From contig NZ_JACHBG010000007.1 of the NCBI RefSeq assembly GCF_014207095.1, forward strand, positions 124,001 through 188,000: a DNA stretch of 64,000 nucleotides. The letters run 5' to 3'. Below the pieces are notes generated by a model. The model was given only the letters and a program-made list of their open reading frames with translations, made no database searches and was not told the origin of the DNA. The translations under genes and the position numbers were made by a program. This document shows, in pieces, positions 44,903 to 53,739 of the stretch (position 1 is its first letter; every line of letters begins with the position of its first letter). This DNA comes from Martinezella lusitana (lineage in GTDB: Bacteria; Pseudomonadota; Alphaproteobacteria; Rhizobiales; Rhizobiaceae).

Positions 44903-45727
44903 ATGGAAAAGGAAGTCGAATGGGCGCGGATGACGGCGCCCGTCTTGCGGGAACTTGCCGGCAGGCCGGATGCGCTTGCGGTTTTACCGATCGGATCGCT
45001 GGAGCAGCACGGACCGCACCTGCCCGTCATTACCGATACGGCCAGTGCCTCGGCCGCCTCTATCCGTGCTGCCCGTCTGGTGGCGGGTGACATTCCGGTC
45101 GCCGTTCTGCCTGGCCTGTGGCTCGGAATGAGCGAGCATCACCTGCCGTTCGGCGGCACCATTACGCTCGACTACGATACGCTCAGCCGAACTATCCGCT
45201 GCATCGTCCGTTCCTTGAAGGCGCTCGGCTTCTCAAGGCTGCTGATCGTGAACGGTCATGGCGGCAATATCGAGCCGCTGGCGGTCGCCGTGCGCGAGCT
45301 CGCCGTCGAATTCGCCCTGCCGATTGTTGCGACGACGCCCTGGATGCTTGCGCCGGAGGAGGCGAAGAAGATCTTCGAGGTCGACGACGGCGCTCACCAC
45401 GCCTGCGAAGGCGAGGCATCGGTCATGTTGGCGATCGTTCCCGATGCGGTCAGAACGGAGATGTTCGGTCAGGCCTTCGGCAACCAACGGCATCCGATCG
45501 ATGTCCCGGCGGATGTATCGCGATTCTATTCCTTCGCCGAGCGCGCGCCCGTCACTGGGACATGGGGTGATCCGCGCAGCGCGACGGCAGAGAAAGGCGA
45601 GCGCTTCCTTGATCTGCAAGCAAGCGAACTCGTCAAACTAATATGCAACACCGTGCTGTGGACAGCGCCCGATCCGGTTTGGACACCCGGTCGTGGTCTG
45701 GGTGCTACGAGCGGCAGAGCGGACTGA
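44903..45727 (+). CDS. creatininase-family amidohydrolase
   Basis: 274 residues from the ATG at 44903 (AAGAGGA upstream). Metal-binding residues of the family are all visible: PIGSLEQHGPHLP (Glu, His), ITDT (Asp), GMSEHH, NGHGGN and HACEGEAS (Glu). Creatininase-type enzymes open cyclic amides or cleave formamides; members also act on N-formyl and mycofactocin peptides. In this island it may hydrolyse a cyclic or N-modified D-amino-acid derivative (inference). It follows the PLP enzyme by 66 bases. Confidence 0.85.
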   Translation: MEKEVEWARMTAPVLRELAGRPDALAVLPIGSLEQHGPHLPVITDTASASAASIRAARLVAGDIPVAVLPGLWLGMSEHHLPFGGTITLDYDTLSRTIRCIVRSLKALGFSRLLIVNGHGGNIEPLAVAVRELAVEFALPIVATTPWMLAPEEAKKIFEVDDGAHHACEGEASVMLAIVPDAVRTEMFGQAFGNQRHPIDVPADVSRFYSFAERAPVTGTWGDPRSATAEKGERFLDLQASELVKLICNTVLWTAPDPVWTPGRGLGATSGRAD

Positions 45728-45864
45728 GGCCCGTCGCGCAAAGTGTGGAGCGATTTTGCGCGACACGCTTGAAGTGCCGTGCGACACTATCAGCGAAGCA
45801 TATGGATCGACTATGACGCTGTCGGGCTGTGCTCTCGAAGCGACGGGCCAGCGGATGCGAGACG

Positions 45865-46500
45865 ATGAGCGTTGATCCAGCAATCTTGAATGCATGGGCG
45901 TCAGGGCGATCGATTGCGCGCGGGCTTGCGCCACCCCGACCGGAATATGGGGGCCTGCGCATCGATACCAACAGCGATGTCGAAGTGCGGCGCTGGATTT
46001 TTCCGCAGTTGGGAGCGGGCATCGGCGAACTCGCTCGCTCCATCAGCGAGCCACGCTATTTTCTCAAGCTCTGTGGTGAAGCCGACGAACTGCGTTCGGT
46101 ATTGCCATCGGCGTGGTCATTCCATCCCCCGAGCTATTTCATGCGCGCGAGCCGAGCCCACATGGAACGGCCGCTTGCGGCCGGGTACAGGATCGAAACC
46201 AGACGTGTCGGGCGTGTCGTAGAAGTGGGTGTCTTTTCCGAGGCCGATATGCTCGCCGCAAGTGGTTATGGTGTAGAAACCGAAGATGCCTTCGTCTACG
46301 ATCGGATCGTAACCAACGAAGAGCATCGTCGCCAAGGGTTGGGTCACGCCGTCATGGCTGCTCTTCAAAGACAGAAGATATCTCCGACTGTTCCCGAACT
46401 GCTCGTTGCCACGGAACAGGGATGTGCCCTCTATGCCAGTTTGGGCTGGCAGGTGATCTCGCCATATTCGACAGCGTCAATCGCTGTTCCCGAAGCCTAA
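45865..46500 (+). CDS. GNAT-family N-acetyltransferase
   Basis: 211 residues from ATG 45865. The acetyl-CoA loop is visible in IVTNEEHRRQGLGHAVMAAL (about residue 160) and the closing GCALYASLGWQVISPY. The N-terminal 100 residues lack familiar motifs. It ends the D-peptide island; N-acetylation of a D-amino acid is one possible job. A strong hairpin at 46528-46555 follows. Confidence 0.8.
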   Translation: MSVDPAILNAWASGRSIARGLAPPRPEYGGLRIDTNSDVEVRRWIFPQLGAGIGELARSISEPRYFLKLCGEADELRSVLPSAWSFHPPSYFMRASRAHMERPLAAGYRIETRRVGRVVEVGVFSEADMLAASGYGVETEDAFVYDRIVTNEEHRRQGLGHAVMAALQRQKISPTVPELLVATEQGCALYASLGWQVISPYSTASIAVPEA

Positions 46501-46527
46501 TCGATTGCGTGTCCCGGCAGGTCGCCG

Positions 46528-46555
46528 ATGGGTGCGGCTATCAGGCCGCGCCCAT
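46528..46555. terminator. bidirectional terminator-like hairpin
   Basis: ATGGGTGCGGC pairs with GCCGCGCCCAT (one G-U) over a 6-base loop, between the convergent GNAT and inverse autotransporter genes. Confidence 0.6.
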
Positions 46556-46577
46556 GTCTTGTGCTTGTCCGGCGATC

Positions 46578-48761
46578 TCAGCCGCAGCGACCGTCGATGG
46601 TCGTTGGGCCCAATTCCTTGCCGTTGACGAGAAGGGTCGAGCCAGGCGACTGCGTGATGGAGCCGCTCAGACCACCCATCCAGGATGGGTCCGATTTGCA
46701 GTCACGCGGCGTGTTGCGAACGGTGATGTCGCCGGTCAGATCCTCTGAAGGACCCATGAAATAGAGACCCGCCTTGCTTGCGTGATCGATGACGACTTTA
46801 TCGAAGGTGATGTTTGCAACAGGGCCGCCAAGGTAACCCCAATCATCGCCATAGACGAACATGCCGTAGGTGCCGGCATTGGTGATGGACACGTTCTTCA
46901 GATTGATGCCTGAGACTGGATTGAAGAAGATGCCGGCGTTTCGCGTACCGTCAACCTGAAGGCCGTTGACGTTGGTGTTCGTCGTCTTTGCTTCATGCGG
47001 CAGCGTAGTGGAACTGACGAGCATCAGGCCGTTAATGCCGCCCTTCAGCACCATGTCGGTAATCGAGACATTCGAACTGCCCTGCAGCACGACAAGATCC
47101 ATGTCCAGCCCCTGCTCGGAGTTATCGACCGTCACCTTGTTCATCTCGACCTTATCGGCAGCGACCAGCAGCACGCCCTCGCGGCGCGAGCGCGAGATGG
47201 CGACGTTGTCCAAGCGAATGTTGCTGGCGAGGTCCGTGATCGCCGGGGGCCATCCACCGTCGTGGATCGCGCTTCCCGCGAACACGCCATAGGTGACGCT
47301 GTCGATCTGCGTGTCGCGAACGGTAAGATTCTTCGTGCCGTGCGCGCTTACCGCCGCATAGGGCGCCTTGTTCGGATCCATGATGGAGAATTCGCAAAGC
47401 GTGCTGCTTTCGCAGACGAAGAGATCGTGAATCCTGCTGTTGCGAATGGTTGCGCCGTCGACGCCCGCCAGCCGTATGCCGTCGTGGGCGGTGCCGGAAA
47501 TATCGACATTGTCGATGAGGAGGTTCGACGCGCCGGTGCTGCCGATCCCTGCGAGGCCACCTGAGAGAGAAATGGAAGAGACGATGCTGTTCGACGCCAT
47601 CGTCACCACGTTCTGCGTGGCATTGCTACTCGTCAGCCTTCCGCTGATGCCTGAATTGAAGAAGGTCGCTCTACCGCCACTTGCGGCGCCATGCAGTGCC
47701 AGAGCGCCGCCCCCGCCGAGAAGCACCTGGCCATCCCCGAGCAGCAACGACCCGTTCAGTCCAATATCGCCGTCCGCAAGCGCGAGCGCGTTGGTGCCCG
47801 CTGCCGCAAGCCGCGCATTAACGGTTGCCGCATCCTTGTCGGCCGCCGAGATGGTGACGATCTTACCGGCGGTCCGGCCGTTGATGTCGAGAATGGCATC
47901 TTCCAGCTCTCCGGTGGCGCCGACATGGGTCTTGATCGCCAGCGCGCGCCTTACGCCCTGCATCTCGGGATCGAAGGGATCGAGAGGCTTGCCGTTGCCG
48001 GTTCCACCGAAGGGAATGCGCAGCCTCGCCAGGATCTCCCCGCCGAGCTTGTCCTCGTTATCATATGTCGCGGCGGCTCCGAACGAGACCGTCGAACCCG
48101 CCGGAAGACCGGGCAGGTTTGCAACGGCGAGTTCTGCGCGCAGCTTGCCGCCGAACATGTCGCTGATATTCTTGCCGCCATACCAATAGCTTCCACCGAA
48201 GAACTTTAGTTCAGCGTTGCCGTCGTCGGATATTTGCGGAACCTTGAACCCGATCTCGGCATCGGCGCCCGGCCGTGCCTGCTCGCGTCCCTCGCGGAAG
48301 CGAAGGGTTCCGTTATCGATCACACCGCGTCCGGCGCCCTGAACGGCCACATCGCCGCCGAATGGCAAATAAAGGTTGGCTCTGGCTTCGATGATCGGGC
48401 CGAGAAGTTCGGCACCGAGCGAAAGCTGGTGAAAACCGTTGCCAAGCCTGGAGTTCAGATAGTCGTAATACCCATTGAAGCCGATGGTGAAGCCGTGCGT
48501 CGTCTGGAAGCGATAACCAACGCCGACCGACCCCTTCTGAACGTCCCCCTCTATGATCGATCCATTCGCATCGATAAGGAACAGCCGGCCGGCATCCAGT
48601 CGGAACGGCTGCATTATACTGAACCCTGCCTGCGAGTTTTCGCTGTTCCAGCGGCTCTCGAACTCAACGAATGCCGGCATTTCGGATGCTTGGGCATGCG
48701 CAATACTCAACACCGCCGCGGCCGTCACCGGCGCGGTCAGGACCACTAAATTTTTCATCAT
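46578..48761 (-). CDS. inverse autotransporter-like outer-membrane protein with right-handed beta-helix passenger
   Basis: 727 residues. Signal peptide (VTAAAVLSIAHAQA, cleavage near 25). Residues about 30-270 match the intimin/invasin-type N-terminal beta barrel: QAGFSIMQPFRLDAGRLFLI, then GSVGVGYRFQ, GFTIGFNGYYDYL and LSLGAELLGPIIEARANLYL. Residues about 330-700 are parallel beta-helix repeats (ASNLLIDNVDISGTAHDGIR, ATIRNSRIHDL, NVSITDMVL, INLKNVSITNAG). The usual Ig-like passenger domains are absent. It should expose a beta-helix on the cell surface, possibly binding polysaccharide. The gene is monocistronic with AT-rich upstream DNA. Confidence 0.78.
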   Translation of the reverse strand: MMKNLVVLTAPVTAAAVLSIAHAQASEMPAFVEFESRWNSENSQAGFSIMQPFRLDAGRLFLIDANGSIIEGDVQKGSVGVGYRFQTTHGFTIGFNGYYDYLNSRLGNGFHQLSLGAELLGPIIEARANLYLPFGGDVAVQGAGRGVIDNGTLRFREGREQARPGADAEIGFKVPQISDDGNAELKFFGGSYWYGGKNISDMFGGKLRAELAVANLPGLPAGSTVSFGAAATYDNEDKLGGEILARLRIPFGGTGNGKPLDPFDPEMQGVRRALAIKTHVGATGELEDAILDINGRTAGKIVTISAADKDAATVNARLAAAGTNALALADGDIGLNGSLLLGDGQVLLGGGGALALHGAASGGRATFFNSGISGRLTSSNATQNVVTMASNSIVSSISLSGGLAGIGSTGASNLLIDNVDISGTAHDGIRLAGVDGATIRNSRIHDLFVCESSTLCEFSIMDPNKAPYAAVSAHGTKNLTVRDTQIDSVTYGVFAGSAIHDGGWPPAITDLASNIRLDNVAISRSRREGVLLVAADKVEMNKVTVDNSEQGLDMDLVVLQGSSNVSITDMVLKGGINGLMLVSSTTLPHEAKTTNTNVNGLQVDGTRNAGIFFNPVSGINLKNVSITNAGTYGMFVYGDDWGYLGGPVANITFDKVVIDHASKAGLYFMGPSEDLTGDITVRNTPRDCKSDPSWMGGLSGSITQSPGSTLLVNGKELGPTTIDGRCG

Positions 48762-48963
48762 ATCCCCGTTTCACTGTGCCCGCGAAGCGGACGGCATGGC
48801 GTAGTATACATGATAAAAAGAGTCAATTTATAAGCGAAGAGGTTTCGATCCACATGTCTGACCAGGTTCGGGGACCGCCGCAGCTGTCGCCTTTAGCCTT
48901 CTCGCGGCAACATGGAAATCCGGTCCAAACCGCATTCCCCTGCTTACCTCGCGTGATGACCGT

Positions 48964-49323
48964 TCACGAGAGGCGCTCAAGGAAGACACGCTGGTAGCTT
49001 ATGAAAGGCGGGCTGGCATTAAATCGCGAATTCGCCTCGATGCCCTCTGCATCTTTGGCAACCTCGTCGCGATACCGCAGATAGGCGCTATCATCGGGAA
49101 AGGAGAACAAGGCCACGGCGATATCGGCGGTTTCATCCACTCCTGCGCGCGGAAAGCTAACCGCTGCACCGGCCGGAGCCTCGCGGGAGATGAAGTATCC
49201 GTAGTGCATTCCGCCATATCGTTCGATCAGCGTCATCCACGTTTTGGCATAGGCCTTGAACTCATCGATCGCCATTTTGTCGATACGATACCGAACCTCG
49301 CAGATGACGGGAGCAAGCGACAT
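48964..49323 (-). CDS. NIPSNAP-family protein
   Basis: 119 residues. ICEVRYRIDKMAIDEFKAYA and the ferredoxin-like dimeric alpha+beta barrel pattern (MHYGYFIS, VALFSFPDDSAYLRYRDEVA) fit NIPSNAP proteins. Function unknown in bacteria. GAGGAA precedes the ATG. Monocistronic. Confidence 0.8.
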   Translation of the reverse strand: MSLAPVICEVRYRIDKMAIDEFKAYAKTWMTLIERYGGMHYGYFISREAPAGAAVSFPRAGVDETADIAVALFSFPDDSAYLRYRDEVAKDAEGIEANSRFNASPPFISYQRVFLERLS

Positions 49324-49606
49324 GGGAATTCCTCAGAAAAATAGGTTGATCGCATGGCGGCCCAGGCAAGTCCATCGGGCGTGGGTCTGAAGTCCCATGC
49401 AGGGTGCTCTTTGACCATATGATGGCTGCCTTTGGAGTGAGCAGATGAAGCCCATTTTATGGAGCCGGCAATCAACACGACCCCTGGGAACGATCCGAGG
49501 AGGGTGAGCGCCGCCGCGCCACATCTTTTGCCGATTCGGGCCGGTCAATCCGGCCATGCAAAGACAGCCATGAAGGCGAGGGTACGGTTCATGATTCGAA
49601 AAGGAG

Positions 49607-49840
49607 CTATGTCATTCTCTTGAGGAGCGCGATCAGGGCGCTCGTGTTGTCGTTGGCGTCCATGGAAAGCAGGTGATCATCCGCCAAATCGGCAATTGCC
49701 GAAAGCACTTCGCGCTTCGACCATCCGGCGGCTATCGCCGCGCCGACCAGATCGCGAAAGGCCGCATGAAGCGCGTCCTGACAGCGGATGTACCGGTCGG
49801 GATCGTCATCGGTCACGAATGGTCGCGCAATATCGGCCAT
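49607..49840 (-). CDS. small conserved-looking protein, 77 residues
   Basis: Amphipathic helices with no signal peptide: DDPDRYIRCQDALHAAFRDL and WSKREVLSAIADLADDHLLS. The pattern is well formed and typical of small rhizobial cytosolic proteins of unknown role. No clear ribosome-binding site upstream. Confidence 0.55.
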   Translation of the reverse strand: MADIARPFVTDDDPDRYIRCQDALHAAFRDLVGAAIAAGWSKREVLSAIADLADDHLLSMDANDNTSALIALLKRMT

Positions 49841-50277
49841 GACTGAAGGGTGAACTGATTTGGCGGTTTTGGCAATGCGGTCCGGGTTGCAATTCGCAAG
49901 GGCAAGGACTGGCAGCCGGCGAGGTTCATGTGTTCGGCGGCATCCCGAAAGGGACGAGAATTCAATCCAGCCGTTGAGGACATATGTTGCACTAAATCAA
50001 CAGTCGCATTTTCCTTGATGTGCAGCCGGCTGGAGCAATATTTACAAACAACCAGAATGTATATAGCCAAGTATCAGGATCCGAAATTGGCTTGCGATCT
50101 GGTGGGGTGAAATTCCAGCGTAGGCCAGTGAGGTTCCATAGGGGTGGGGATGATGCCGGCAGACTTTGTGGATGCCGCGACTGGTTTGCCTTCCGTTTGC
50201 AGGATGGTTGGTGCCGGACGACGTAATCTACTCGCTCCTTGGAATGTGAATAGGTAAAGACAAACCAGGAGTTTCCA
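49841..50277. other. porin upstream region
   Basis: About 440 bases including a long AT-rich stretch (about 49978-50080). Probably holds the porin promoter and a long 5' untranslated leader; CAGGAG sits before the porin ATG. No gene is supported here. Confidence 0.4.
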
Positions 50278-51369
50278 ATGAACATCAAGAGCCTTCTTCT
50301 CGGCTCCGCTGCTGCGCTGGCAGCAGTATCCGGTGCCCATGCGGCCGACGCCATCGTTGCCGCTGAGCCGGAGCCGCTGGAATACGTTCGCATCTGCGAC
50401 GCATACGGTGCAGGCTACTTCTTCATTCCGGGCACCGAAACCTGCCTTAAGATTGGCGGCTTGGTTCGTACCGAAGGCAAGTGGTACGATGCTTACAACC
50501 CGAACACCCACAACGGCACGCTCTGGCACACCCGTGCTCAGTTGGCGCTCGACACCGCGACCGACACCGAATACGGCCCGCTGAAGACCAACACTGTCAT
50601 CCGTTGGGACTGGCAGGAAGGCAACTCCACCAGCACCAAGCTGCTGTTCGCCAACATCAGCCTCGGTGGCTTCCTCGTCGGTAAGGCTGACTCGCAGTAC
50701 AACTCCTACATCGGCTACGCCGGCGATGTCATCAACGACGACGTGGTCTATGACGGCCCGTACGAACTGAACCAGTTGACCTACAACTACGATGCCGGCA
50801 ACGGCTTCACGGCTGTGATCTCGCTCGAAGACAGCAACTCCAGCGGTTCTGGCGCTGGTTATGGCGCGAAGTGGGCAACGGACGACAAGGCCAACCACTA
50901 TGCTCCTGACGTTGTTGCCGGTGCTGGCTTCAAGTCCGGCGCATGGGGCTTCAAGGTTGTTGGCGGTTACGACTCGATCAAGTCTGAAGGCGCGATCAAG
51001 GCTCGTGTAGACGCTGACTTCGGCGTATTCTCGGCCTTCTTGATGGGTGGCTGGAACACCGACGGCAAGAACCTCAACAAGTATGCCGGCACCAACCTCG
51101 ACCGTTCGGCTTGCCCCGTTACGGATGCATCGAAGTGCGGCTGGGGTGACTGGGCTGTCTGGGGTGGCATTGGCGTTCCGGTCAACGACAAGCTGAAGTG
51201 GAACCTGCAGCTCGCCTACACCGACTCGAAGATCTTTGCCGCGACCACGAACCTGAAGTGGAACCCGGTCAAGAACCTGCTCATCGAGCCGGAAGTATCC
51301 TACACCAACTTCGATTCTGTGAACCAGGATCAGTGGGCTGGTATCCTGCGCTTCCAGCGTAGCTTCTAA
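50278..51369 (+). CDS. general porin, RopA/Omp2-type
   Basis: 363 residues. Signal peptide (LLLGSAAALAAVSGAHA, cleavage AHA-AD near 22). The mature protein has the alphaproteobacterial porin marks: LEYVRICDAYGAGYFFIPGT and ETCLKIGGLVR near the N-terminus (Cys pair), many aromatic beta strands, and a terminal Phe (RFQRSF) for BAM recognition. Codon use is strongly biased to preferred codons (AAG, CTC/CTG, GGC, AAC), as expected for an abundant protein. Four hairpins follow the stop. Confidence 0.93.
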   Translation: MNIKSLLLGSAAALAAVSGAHAADAIVAAEPEPLEYVRICDAYGAGYFFIPGTETCLKIGGLVRTEGKWYDAYNPNTHNGTLWHTRAQLALDTATDTEYGPLKTNTVIRWDWQEGNSTSTKLLFANISLGGFLVGKADSQYNSYIGYAGDVINDDVVYDGPYELNQLTYNYDAGNGFTAVISLEDSNSSGSGAGYGAKWATDDKANHYAPDVVAGAGFKSGAWGFKVVGGYDSIKSEGAIKARVDADFGVFSAFLMGGWNTDGKNLNKYAGTNLDRSACPVTDASKCGWGDWAVWGGIGVPVNDKLKWNLQLAYTDSKIFAATTNLKWNPVKNLLIEPEVSYTNFDSVNQDQWAGILRFQRSF

Positions 51370-51375
51370 TCCTGC

Positions 51376-51400
51376 TACCCGGCCTGCCTGGGGCCGGGTA
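51376..51400 (+). terminator. hairpin 1 after the porin gene
   Basis: TACCCGGCC pairs perfectly with GGCCGGGTA, 7-base loop, 7 bases after the porin stop. No T-run. Confidence 0.6.
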
Positions 51401-51401
51401 C

Positions 51402-51435
51402 GAGAAGCCCTATGTACCGATCCATCGGGCTTCTC
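51402..51435 (+). terminator. hairpin 2 after the porin gene
   Basis: GAGAAGCCC pairs perfectly with GGGCTTCTC over a 16-base loop; ATCG follows. Confidence 0.55.
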
Positions 51436-51440
51436 ATCGT

Positions 51441-51459
51441 GATCGGTTGACCTCCGATC
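51441..51459. repeat. small inverted repeat
   Basis: GATCGG and CCGATC around a 7-base spacer, third in the series of stem-loops downstream of the porin. Confidence 0.35.
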
Positions 51460-51467
51460 AAAGACGG

Positions 51468-51493
51468 AAGGATCCGGTTTCCCTCCGGATCCT
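51468..51493 (+). terminator. hairpin 4 after the porin gene
   Basis: AAGGATCCGG pairs perfectly with CCGGATCCTT over a 7-base T-rich loop. Confidence 0.55.
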
Positions 51494-51662
51494 TCTGAAA
51501 CGGCGATGAATCGCCACCGATTCAGAGATGCTCTCCAATCTCGATGTGATCTGCGTGACGGATAGGGACACTTGTAATTCGAAGCGGCTAACCGCCGCGT
51601 GCTTGCAGTCGGATCCATTCCGCAAGGGGTGTATACCGGCAGTCCGTCATTGACTGAATGTT

Positions 51663-51689
51663 CAACGGGCCGGGATAACCGGCCCGTTG
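51663..51689 (-). terminator. hairpin after the SPFH gene
   Basis: CAACGGGCCGG pairs perfectly with CCGGCCCGTTG over a 5-base loop, 5 bases beyond the stop of the leftward SPFH gene. No long T-run. Confidence 0.6.
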
Positions 51690-51693
51690 CCAC

Positions 51694-53739
51694 TCAACCC
51701 TGCTCAACCGTAGCAGGAGCGGCGATCGGCTGAGCCGGCCGTTCAATTCTGTCGGCGACCAGCATCGACAGCATCATCTCGACTAGCCCGTTGCTGGCAC
51801 CCTTTTCGCCGCCGGCACCACCGACCTGGATTTGCGGGACGAGCGGCAATCTGCCGTTCTCGATCGCCTCGGCGAAGCGCATCAGAACCTGCGAGTTGAG
51901 CTGATAGTCAGGCCCACCGAAGGCTGCGACCTTTCTTTCCGTGGCTTCGGCCTCAGCCAGACCGACGGCGCGCACCTTCTCGGCGTCGGCAAAACCGGTT
52001 GCCTTGATGCGCTCGGCATCAGCAAGCGCGATTGCCTTGATCCGGTCAGCCTCACCAAGACCTGCGAGCCGCACTTTTTCTGCCTCTGCCTTCGCGGTGA
52101 CCTGAATGGTCTCGGCCTGCTGGCGGGTGCGGGCAAGTTGCGCCTTGCCTTCGTTCTCACTGATCTCGATGGTGAGTGCGGAAGTCGTGATCTTGGCTTG
52201 CTGCTCGGCAAGTGCTTCTTTCTCGCGCAATGTGCGCTCCTGAATGGCAGCTGCCTCCTGCAATTTGTAGGTCTCGACCTTTTCGACGGCGATCTGGCGT
52301 TCACGCAACTGGATCAGGATCTGCTCGATACTGTTCTGGCCGGTACTGGCCCGTGGCGTGCCGATCAGCACCTCCTGAAGTTCGAGGCTGTAGGAGGCGA
52401 ACTTCTCGCGCATTTCCTCACCGGACTTGCGCTGGATTTCGCTGCGTTCCTGCAAGAGTTCGATCAGCGTCTTGGTCTGGGCGATGTTCTTGAAGTAGGC
52501 AGAGACCATCGGATCGAGTGTCTGCTCGACCAGTCGCTTGATATCCCCGAAACGCTGCACCACCAGCGGCGCCTTCATGTAGTCGATATGCACGACGACC
52601 GAGAGCGGCAATATCGGTTCGAACGCATCCTTGGTGATCAGCGAGACTTCGGAGAGATTTTCATCCAGCCTGTGCTCGCCGAACTGTTCCTTTGTCCATT
52701 TGAGCACGAAGTTGGTCGTCGGTACGATGACGATGTTACCGGCATAGGTATTGAACGCATATTTGCCTGGCAGCAGCGGTGTCGACCAGACACCGCGCGC
52801 GCCGGCTTCAACCAACTCGCCGTGGCGGTAAGATTGACCGGAAATGTCCGCGCCGCGTCGGCCGGTATAGGAGACGACGACACCGACCGTGCCGACGTCG
52901 ATGATCGTTTTGTCCACCAGTTCGACCGTCGCGAAGATGCGGTTGAGGAAGTAACTGCCGTCGGCAAGCACCTGCAACTGACGGCCGCGATGGCCACCGG
53001 CGTTGAGGAACTTCTCCGGATCCTGGAAGTTGTTGTGAAAGTTTTCGCTCCTCGGATCGTTGGCAACGGTCGGTGCGATGATCTCGCCATCCGGCAGCGA
53101 CGGACCGTCATGGACGGTGACAATGCCGATCATGTCCTCTGCGTCGTGGATGACGACCGGCTCGAAGCCATTTCGCTCTGATATCAGCGTGGACATGTCG
53201 GCAAACAGGCTTTGCTCCGAAGAACTTAAGTTGACGGCATGGGTCGATTGCGCGGTCAGTACGATGAACTGCGCGAGATTGATGGCATAGGTGCCTTCAC
53301 GAAGAATCTTGCGTTGCGGCCCCTTCTGTCCGCCCTTGAGAAGAAAGGCGCGCACATCCTGAAAATCATCGGCTTCGATGTTCGAGGCGAGCGTCTGGGT
53401 TGGCGGCAGCGGCTTGCCGTCGCGGGCGAAAACATAACCGATCTGCCCCTGGGGGATGGTCACGAGATTGGCGCGATGCATTGAATACTGGAACGGCATG
53501 AAAAAATGCAGGCCGCCGCGGACGACATCGGGCTGGAAGCCGGCCTCGCCATTGAGCGCTATGAAGCCATTCGTGACGGAGCCGCGAAAGCTCCAGAGCT
53601 TTTCGAGAATGCCGAGCCTGTCATTGGGGATATAGCGAATGAACCCGCTCCATCGAAGCAGGATCGCAAGCACGATGATCGTCACGGCGACTTCGATTGC
53701 CAGCCATTCGATCGGACTGAGATTGGGTAGGGCTTCCAT
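51694..53739 (-). CDS. flotillin-like SPFH/Band 7 membrane protein
   Basis: 681 residues. A membrane anchor at about residues 12-32 (AIEVAVTIIVLAILLRW) is followed by the SPFH/Band 7 region, split by a long insertion of about 250 residues, then a coiled coil (about 480-620) with flotillin-type Ala/Glu repeats (KAEAEKVRLAGLGEADRIKA, IALADAERIKATGFADAEKV, RAVGLAEAEATE). Expected to form large membrane-associated oligomers that organise membrane microdomains. Unusually long for a flotillin (usual 400-500). Monocistronic; antisense to a long open frame that I reject. Confidence 0.85.
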   Translation of the reverse strand: MEALPNLSPIEWLAIEVAVTIIVLAILLRWSGFIRYIPNDRLGILEKLWSFRGSVTNGFIALNGEAGFQPDVVRGGLHFFMPFQYSMHRANLVTIPQGQIGYVFARDGKPLPPTQTLASNIEADDFQDVRAFLLKGGQKGPQRKILREGTYAINLAQFIVLTAQSTHAVNLSSSEQSLFADMSTLISERNGFEPVVIHDAEDMIGIVTVHDGPSLPDGEIIAPTVANDPRSENFHNNFQDPEKFLNAGGHRGRQLQVLADGSYFLNRIFATVELVDKTIIDVGTVGVVVSYTGRRGADISGQSYRHGELVEAGARGVWSTPLLPGKYAFNTYAGNIVIVPTTNFVLKWTKEQFGEHRLDENLSEVSLITKDAFEPILPLSVVVHIDYMKAPLVVQRFGDIKRLVEQTLDPMVSAYFKNIAQTKTLIELLQERSEIQRKSGEEMREKFASYSLELQEVLIGTPRASTGQNSIEQILIQLRERQIAVEKVETYKLQEAAAIQERTLREKEALAEQQAKITTSALTIEISENEGKAQLARTRQQAETIQVTAKAEAEKVRLAGLGEADRIKAIALADAERIKATGFADAEKVRAVGLAEAEATERKVAAFGGPDYQLNSQVLMRFAEAIENGRLPLVPQIQVGGAGGEKGASNGLVEMMLSMLVADRIERPAQPIAAPATVEQG

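Noticed and set aside
51832..53181. 449-codon open frame on the plus strand
   Set aside because: It mirrors the SPFH coding region; the opposite strand has clear flotillin repeats while this frame has no motif or start signal.
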